DNA of 64,000 nucleotides from Datura wrightii (Eukaryota; Streptophyta; Magnoliopsida; Solanales; Solanaceae), in the NCBI GenBank assembly GCA_035772735.1, contig JASDFA010000003.1, positions 98,265,001 to 98,329,000 of the forward strand. Reading direction: 5' to 3'. Every line of letters starts with the position of its first letter. Within the stretch, counting starts at the first letter, position 1. A program made the translations under genes and the position numbers. A model generated the notes under the pieces. That model had not been told where the DNA came from. It did no database searches and saw nothing but the letters and a program-made list of their open reading frames with translations. Shown one piece after another: positions 58,810 to 64,000 of the stretch.

Positions 58810-61190
58810 GTCTGACTTATTGCAAGTGACAGGTTGTCTTGCCGAGCTGGCTAGGAATAGAGAGCTTGTGGAACCGTTGCTTGAACCAGAACATCAAATT
58901 CATTTGCGAAGGAGAGTAGCTCTTGAGCAAAAGCTGAAAAGACTTCAAGAAAAGGTACAACAACAACCACCTGCAGGACAAGCACAATTGTCACCGAAAG
59001 CAATGACAGCCAGACCAGTTCGCGAAGTGGTAATTCTACAAGTGACGAATGTGAACTCTAGTATCCCTAAACCGGAACCTAGAGGGAACTTTGAATTGAA
59101 ACAGAACATGGTGCAGCTATTACATTCTAGTGGTCAGTTCACTGGGATGGCACATGAGGACCCACAACAGCGCTTACAAAACTTTTTAGAGATTAGTGAC
59201 ACTTTCGTCCCCACCGGAGTGTCCACAGACTATGTCTGACTTACCCTCTTCCCATTTTCATTGTTGGGAGAGGAAAAAAGGTGGTTGAAAGCTGAGCCAT
59301 CAAACTCCATAACTTTTTGGGATTATTTGGCGAAAAAGTTTTTGATCAGATTCTTTCCTTCAGGCAAGACTGCAAAATTGAGAAGTGAAATACTGAGTTT
59401 CAAGCAGAGGCCTGATGAGAATTTATATTTGGCTTGGGAAAGATTCAAGTCATTATTAAGAGACTGTCCCCATCATCAACAATCTAATGAAGTGCTGGCC
59501 CATACCTTTGTAGAAAGTCTAGACCCACATACAAAAATTTTTCTAGACTCTGCATCGGGTGGGCAAGCCTTAGAGAAGACGTATGATGAGCTATACACTC
59601 TATTGAATAGAATTGCACAAGGAAATCCAGAATGGCACAGTGAATCATTGAGAGGGGCAGGAAAAAGTGTAGTGCTGATAGAAGTAGATGGTATGAATGC
59701 CTTGGCGGCATAGTTAACTTCATTCCAGCATCAGATTATGACTCAGTTCAATAAACTGTGTATGAACCAATAGCAGGGTCATGTTAATGCAGTTCAGCAA
59801 GCTCCGAGTTGGTATGAAATTTATGGAAAAAATGGGCACAATGTAGACTCTTGTGGAGCCAATCCGGAATCAGTCAATTTTGTTAGGAATGTTCAAATGA
59901 ACAATCAGAATTTTGGGAACAATTACAACAGGAATTGGCAGAGCCACCCGATTTTTCTTGGGGTGGAAATCAAAAGCAAAGTTATCAGCAACCTCAACAG
60001 CAGCAGTATCAGCAGAATAGGCAGAATGATGGCCAGTTGAGCAGCAACATTGAGGAGACGTTGCAGAAAATCATGGAGACCCAGACTCAGTTAGTAGAAA
60101 ATCAAGCGAGGATGGCATCAGACTTGAAGAATCAGCAATTGGCCACCCGCAATCTAGAAAAGCAGATGGGTCAGATAGCAGCTGCTCAAAACATGAGACC
60201 ACAAGGAGGACTACCAAGTGACACAGATCCTAACCCCTTCCAGGTCAATGCCATCAGTCTAAGGAGTGGCAGGCAATTAGCTGATGCGGTACCTAAAGAG
60301 AAGAGAAATGAGGTGCAGCCGGAGTTGGCTAGACAAGGACCATCCACTGACAAGGGAGTGAATCAGAGTGCTGTGCAACAAAATGCAAAATCTTCATTGC
60401 AGCCAGTACAAAGACCACCATCACCATTTCCTCAGAAACTCAGAAAGAGAAAGGAGGAGGAATGCTTTAAAAAGTTCTTTGAGATTTTCAAAGAACTTCA
60501 CATAAATTTGCCTCTTATTGATGTTTTGCAAGGAATGCCCAAGTATGCTAATTACCTGAAGGATGTGATGGCTAACAAAGTGAGATTAGTGGATGTCCAG
60601 ACAGTAGCACTGACGGAGGAGTGCAGTCACAGGGTATTGAGGAAAATTCCAAAGAAGCTCAAAGACCCAGGGAGTTTTACTCTCCCCATACAAATTGGTA
60701 AAGCTGAGGTGATATGAGCTTTATGTGATCTAGGGGCAGCAGTGAATCTAATGCCCCTATCTTTATTTAACACCCTGGGGTTGGAAAAACCGCGGCCAAC
60801 AAGGTTGATGTTGCAGTTGGCGGATAAGTCGCGAGTGGCACCGGATGGAATCATAAAGGACCTTCTCATCAAAGTGGGTAAGTTTATTATACCTGCTGAT
60901 TTTATTATCTTAGATTTTCATGTTGATGACCAGGTACCCTTAATCTTGGGACGACCATTCTTGGCCACCAGAGGAGTGGTAATTGACTTAAGAGCAGGGA
61001 CCCTAAAAATGAGGGTCGAGAATGAAGAAGAGCTCTTTCGAGTATACCAAGAAATGAACCCACCCGCACACTACAGAAACCTTTGTAAGGTTAGTGTGTT
61101 GTCAGAGGATAAGTGTGGGGTGGTATATTCCACAGGTTCATGGCCAAAGGTAATGATAAGTGTTCAGCCCGAGTCTGATAAAGGGCTTTA
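58810..61190 (+). pseudogene. Athila-like gag-protease remnant, element 2
   Basis: Gag is open from about 58820 to the UGA at 59237-59239, then 59261-59713 (KKFLIRFFPSGKTAKLRSE, AHTFVESLDPHTKI). Stops follow at 59711 and 59770. The zinc knuckle has lost both first cysteines (WYEIYGKNGHNVDSC, two Cys-to-Tyr changes near 59812-59824). The linker and protease N-terminus are open at 59935-60717. A TGA (CGA in the consensus) interrupts the active-site approach, then CDLGAAVNLMPL at about 60724 and PLILGRPFLATRG at 60940 are intact up to the natural stop at 61189. No RT follows. Confidence 0.8.
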
Positions 61191-61191
61191 G

Positions 61192-63231
61192 AGTGTGAAG
61201 AAGTTGGAGGAAGAGAGGAACAGAGTGAAGGCTGCTTCCTCTAAAAATCAAAAGAAAAGGAAATGGTTCTCGAAAGGGAACCCAGGTATGAGGAAGTCTG
61301 AAAAGGATAGTCCACGTCGTGCCGCGATGTAAAATAAGGCGCTGCTTGGGAGGCAACCCAAGGGTACCGCAGGTACAATTTGTGATTTTTGTTTATGTGA
61401 TTTTGTTTATTTTCAATTTGTGTTGTTTTTGGGGGAAAGTTAGGCACAGATGGAGGGGAAGTCTAAGTACTCGTGGAGGAGGAAGCTAACAAGCATGGAA
61501 GAGAAAAAGTGTGGGGTCAAACACCCACTTGTGCAAAAATGAAGAAAAACATGCTGTTAGCTAGGCATAGAGGCCAGAGAGTATTTCTCACCCTTTTGAA
61601 TTTTAATTAGATGCTTTGGGGACATAGCATGATTCAAGTGTGGGGTGAGGGAAATTTTAAAATTTTTGTGCTTAATAATTTTGGTGAATGTAGTGCTTGA
61701 TACATATTGGAAAATTTTTTGAGTTGAGCATGACTTCACCACCCGTTGGTTTTTCTTTTTGGTTCTTTTCTGACGGGGGTTCTTTGAACCGAAGAATAAA
61801 ATTTTTTGTTTGTATGTATATAGTGTTTTTAGTCATAGTTAGGGACTGTTTCCGACGATGGATGGATGACGACCGTCTTGAGGAAAATTAGTCAATAGGG
61901 TTGGGTTTTTGAACCCGTAGCTAATTGATGGCTTGATGTTGTTGTTATGTGCTATACATGATTGTAAGATACAAGTGTGGTTAGTGTTGAAGCAAGTAAG
62001 AAGTGTAAAACTTTGTTTGAGACACTTAGGCTCTGGAATTTGACTCAATGTGATTGAAGCTTAATTTTGAATTCTTGTGATTAACTGAGTAAGAGTCTGC
62101 TGAATGTATCTTGAATTGAGCATGTGCTGTGAGTGTAAGTTTTTCGAATATTCCGTGCTATTTTGGAATGTCTAGAACTTGCCTGGTGTGTATATAAAAC
62201 GAAATGAAGGATGTGGACTGTTGGATATGATTTAGGCATTTCTTTGAATGAACCTAATTTTTATCCCTCACTTTACCTACCTTGAATGTTGAAGACTAGT
62301 GAGCCCCATTGAGCCTTAAGCCTATTCTTTGATAGCTACAACATAAGCTTAATCCTTTTTCTTTCATTAGCCTTGAATTTGATCCAAAACACCTAAGTGC
62401 TTAAGGGAAAAATCCGAAAGAGTGAAGGAGTGAGAAGCATGAAAAAGAAGGAAAAGTAGCAGTTGTGAAAGTTGAGAAAGGTCAAGGGTGCACTTGTTGA
62501 AAATGCTTGATGAGTGGTAGGGAGTAAGAAAATAAATGAATGAAAAAGTTGTTTAAGTACTCCTTACTGATAAGCTAAGTGTGCTTAAAGAAATGGGAAC
62601 AAGAAGAGAAAACTCAAGGGTGAAAAAAAATGAGGAGGAAGTAAGAAAAGAGATGTCCTAAGGGAAGTGTGATGTATTAAAAGCGCTTGGGGAAGATAGC
62701 CACTATTACTGGCCAGAATAGTACCTACCCATCCTTTAGCTTACATTACAACCCGATAAGTCCTACTTGATCTTACGTTCAAACATCCTTAAATTAGTGG
62801 AGTAAAACACTAAGGGCAAGCTTATGGGTCACTACATGATGCATGCGAATTCTTTGAGAGAGCGAGCATAATTTTATTCATATATCCATACATGCTGTGA
62901 TTTGAAAATTTGTGAGTAAAAATTGGTAACTCTCTTGTTGTGAGGGAACATGTTTAATGAAAGATAACATTCATGTCGGATTTCTTGATCGGTTGATTTG
63001 CATGAGTTTGCTAAGATTGAGAGTCGATTCTTGAGGTTAGGAAGTCTTAACTTAGTTATATATCAGTTTAATGATTAAAACGTGCATGCTCTATTTTTAA
63101 CTTGTTATCTTAAATAATCATTATAGCCGAACATTGAATTATCTTGTTAAATTAGTTATGTATGAGTCTTCATTTACATGAGATGTAAAAGGGTTGTTCG
63201 AGGACGAACAAGGCTCTAAGTGTGGGGTAGG
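61192..63231 (+). other. Non-coding 3' region of element 2
   Basis: No coding frame. It is colinear with 39236-41281 of element 1, including the CTTGGG/CCCAAG hairpin at 61345-61362, TTGAACCGA(A/C)GAATAAAATTTT, GTCATAGTTAGGGACT, GTGATGTATTAAAAGC and the PPT. The conservation across two separate insertions indicates it is part of the family and not later junk. Confidence 0.65.
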
Positions 63232-64000
63232 TGATCTTAGGCAAAATGGCATGCCCAAGGGATAGTTTACAACTTAGTTTTGTCTTGTTTAGCTACTTAT
63301 TTATATACATTCTCATGTAATTTTATGTAAATGTGAATATATATACTAACCAACATGATTAGTTCTTGTTTTTGTAGGTTTAAAATGAATTTGAGGAACT
63401 AATCCATGAGTTGGTGAAGTAGAGACATGGAATCGGAAGTAAAACGCGAACGTCGGCAAGGAGGATGCACGAAACAGCCCACCTGTGCATTGGCAACGTG
63501 CCACGGCAGGTAGGCTGCGCGACAAGGTCTGTGACACGCCATGAAACGCGCTGCACAAGCAGCGTGACACGCTGCCAACACGGTTAGCTTCTGCCTGGCG
63601 ACGATTTTATGTGTTTTCCAGTGTGCATCCGCGATTCTCCCCTGCCACGGAGGTAAATTGGCACGATAACCTCCGTGACACGGAGCTATTTCATGCCGGG
63701 CATAATTTTGTACATCTCACATTTACTATAAATAGGTCCCTTAGCTCCTAAGACCATTTTGTCACATTTATTTTTGAAAAACTGCCAAGGAGTGAAGAGA
63801 GAAGTGGGAGAACTCACCTAGGGTTCATCAATTTCATCTTCTCTTCTACCAATTCTTGTAAGTATGTTACTTTAATTATGTTTTCTTGTAATTATACGAA
63901 CTTGAGTGGCTAGAACCCTTCCTCTAGGGTTGAAACCACAAGGTATGATTGTGGATACATGATTTTGTTTTGGATTTAAGTTATTAATTGTTGTTTTGTC
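63232..64000 (+). repeat. 3' LTR of Athila-like element 2 (partial)
   Basis: It starts TGATCTTAGGCA right after the PPT and matches the 5' LTR to the end of the window. The TATA box is intact. Confidence 0.8.

Larger units (their letters stand above)
57160..64000 (+). mobile_element. Athila-like non-autonomous Gypsy element 2 (gag-protease only), incomplete at window end
   Basis: Same layout as element 1: LTR (57160 to ~58709), PBS, gag-protease remnant (58810-61190), a 2-kb non-coding region, PPT (AAGTGTGGGGTAG, about 63218-63230), and a 3' LTR from 63232 that runs off the window. It is inserted in element D; the left flank is GGAGT and the right flank is not visible. LTR ends are about 4% different by eye over the first 300 bases, so it looks younger than element 1. 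Confidence 0.8.

Noticed and set aside
1..64000. CRISPR array, bacterial operon, tRNA or rRNA genes
   Set aside because: No spaced direct-repeat array, no Shine-Dalgarno-led gene series and no complete tRNA or rRNA fold were seen. The tRNA-like parts are SINE heads.
1..64000. Endogenous pararetrovirus
   Set aside because: Every RT found has an LTR-retrotransposon or LINE domain order. No movement-protein or coat-protein region was recognised.

Overview
The window is plant nuclear DNA, a eudicot and most probably Solanaceae. That placement is inferred from the style of the repeats: tRNA-derived SINEs, a DUF4283-type L1 LINE, Tekay and Athila Gypsy elements, and Stowaway and Tourist MITEs. The species cannot be fixed by reading alone. 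I recognise one intact host gene. Almost everything else is transposable elements stacked inside one another, and several insertions can be ordered because their target-site duplications (TSDs) are still legible.

Left block (1-13825, a decayed CACTA/En-Spm transposon): CACTA transposase remains occupy 1-1066 and 12127-13340, and the right CACTA end is at 13825. The CACTA is split by a solo LTR called A here (1072-1124 plus 11204-12121, TSD ACATG). A is itself split by Gypsy element B (minus strand, 1125-11203), which has two ~2.5-kb LTRs, PBS, PPT and a broken gag-pol with a chromodomain-like tail. B's TSD reads ATAGT/CTAGT.

Gene block (14505-30421): a five-exon gene on the + strand encodes a 207-residue protein with an N-terminal transit-peptide-like region and a C-terminal DUF493/YbeD-like domain. 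All splice sites are GT-AG and the joined frame is open. Intron 3 is 14.4 kb and holds a ~5.7-kb dead L1 LINE, an older LINE scrap, two SINEs with TSDs, four MITE-like elements and local duplications.

Right block (31613-64000): a Ty1/copia remnant is followed by Gypsy element C (+ strand, from 33274). C's 5' LTR is split by a hAT transposon (33881-44915, 8-bp TSD GTTCCTAG/GTTCCTAT). The hAT transposase is in turn split by Athila-like element 1 (35232-42783, TSD GAGGC/AAGGC). C's gag-pol lies at 46622-51500. Its 3' LTR is cut at 53456 by truncated Tekay-like element D, and D is cut at 57160 by Athila-like element 2, which runs off the window.

The most interesting material is the pair of Athila-like elements. 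Both have LTRs, PBS, gag, protease and a 2-kb conserved non-coding 3' region, but no reverse transcriptase or integrase. Both carry a UGA at the same gag position, a hairpin at the start of every LTR, and an internal hairpin with the same arm hexamer. They look like two copies of a non-autonomous family mobilised in trans (TR-GAG-like).
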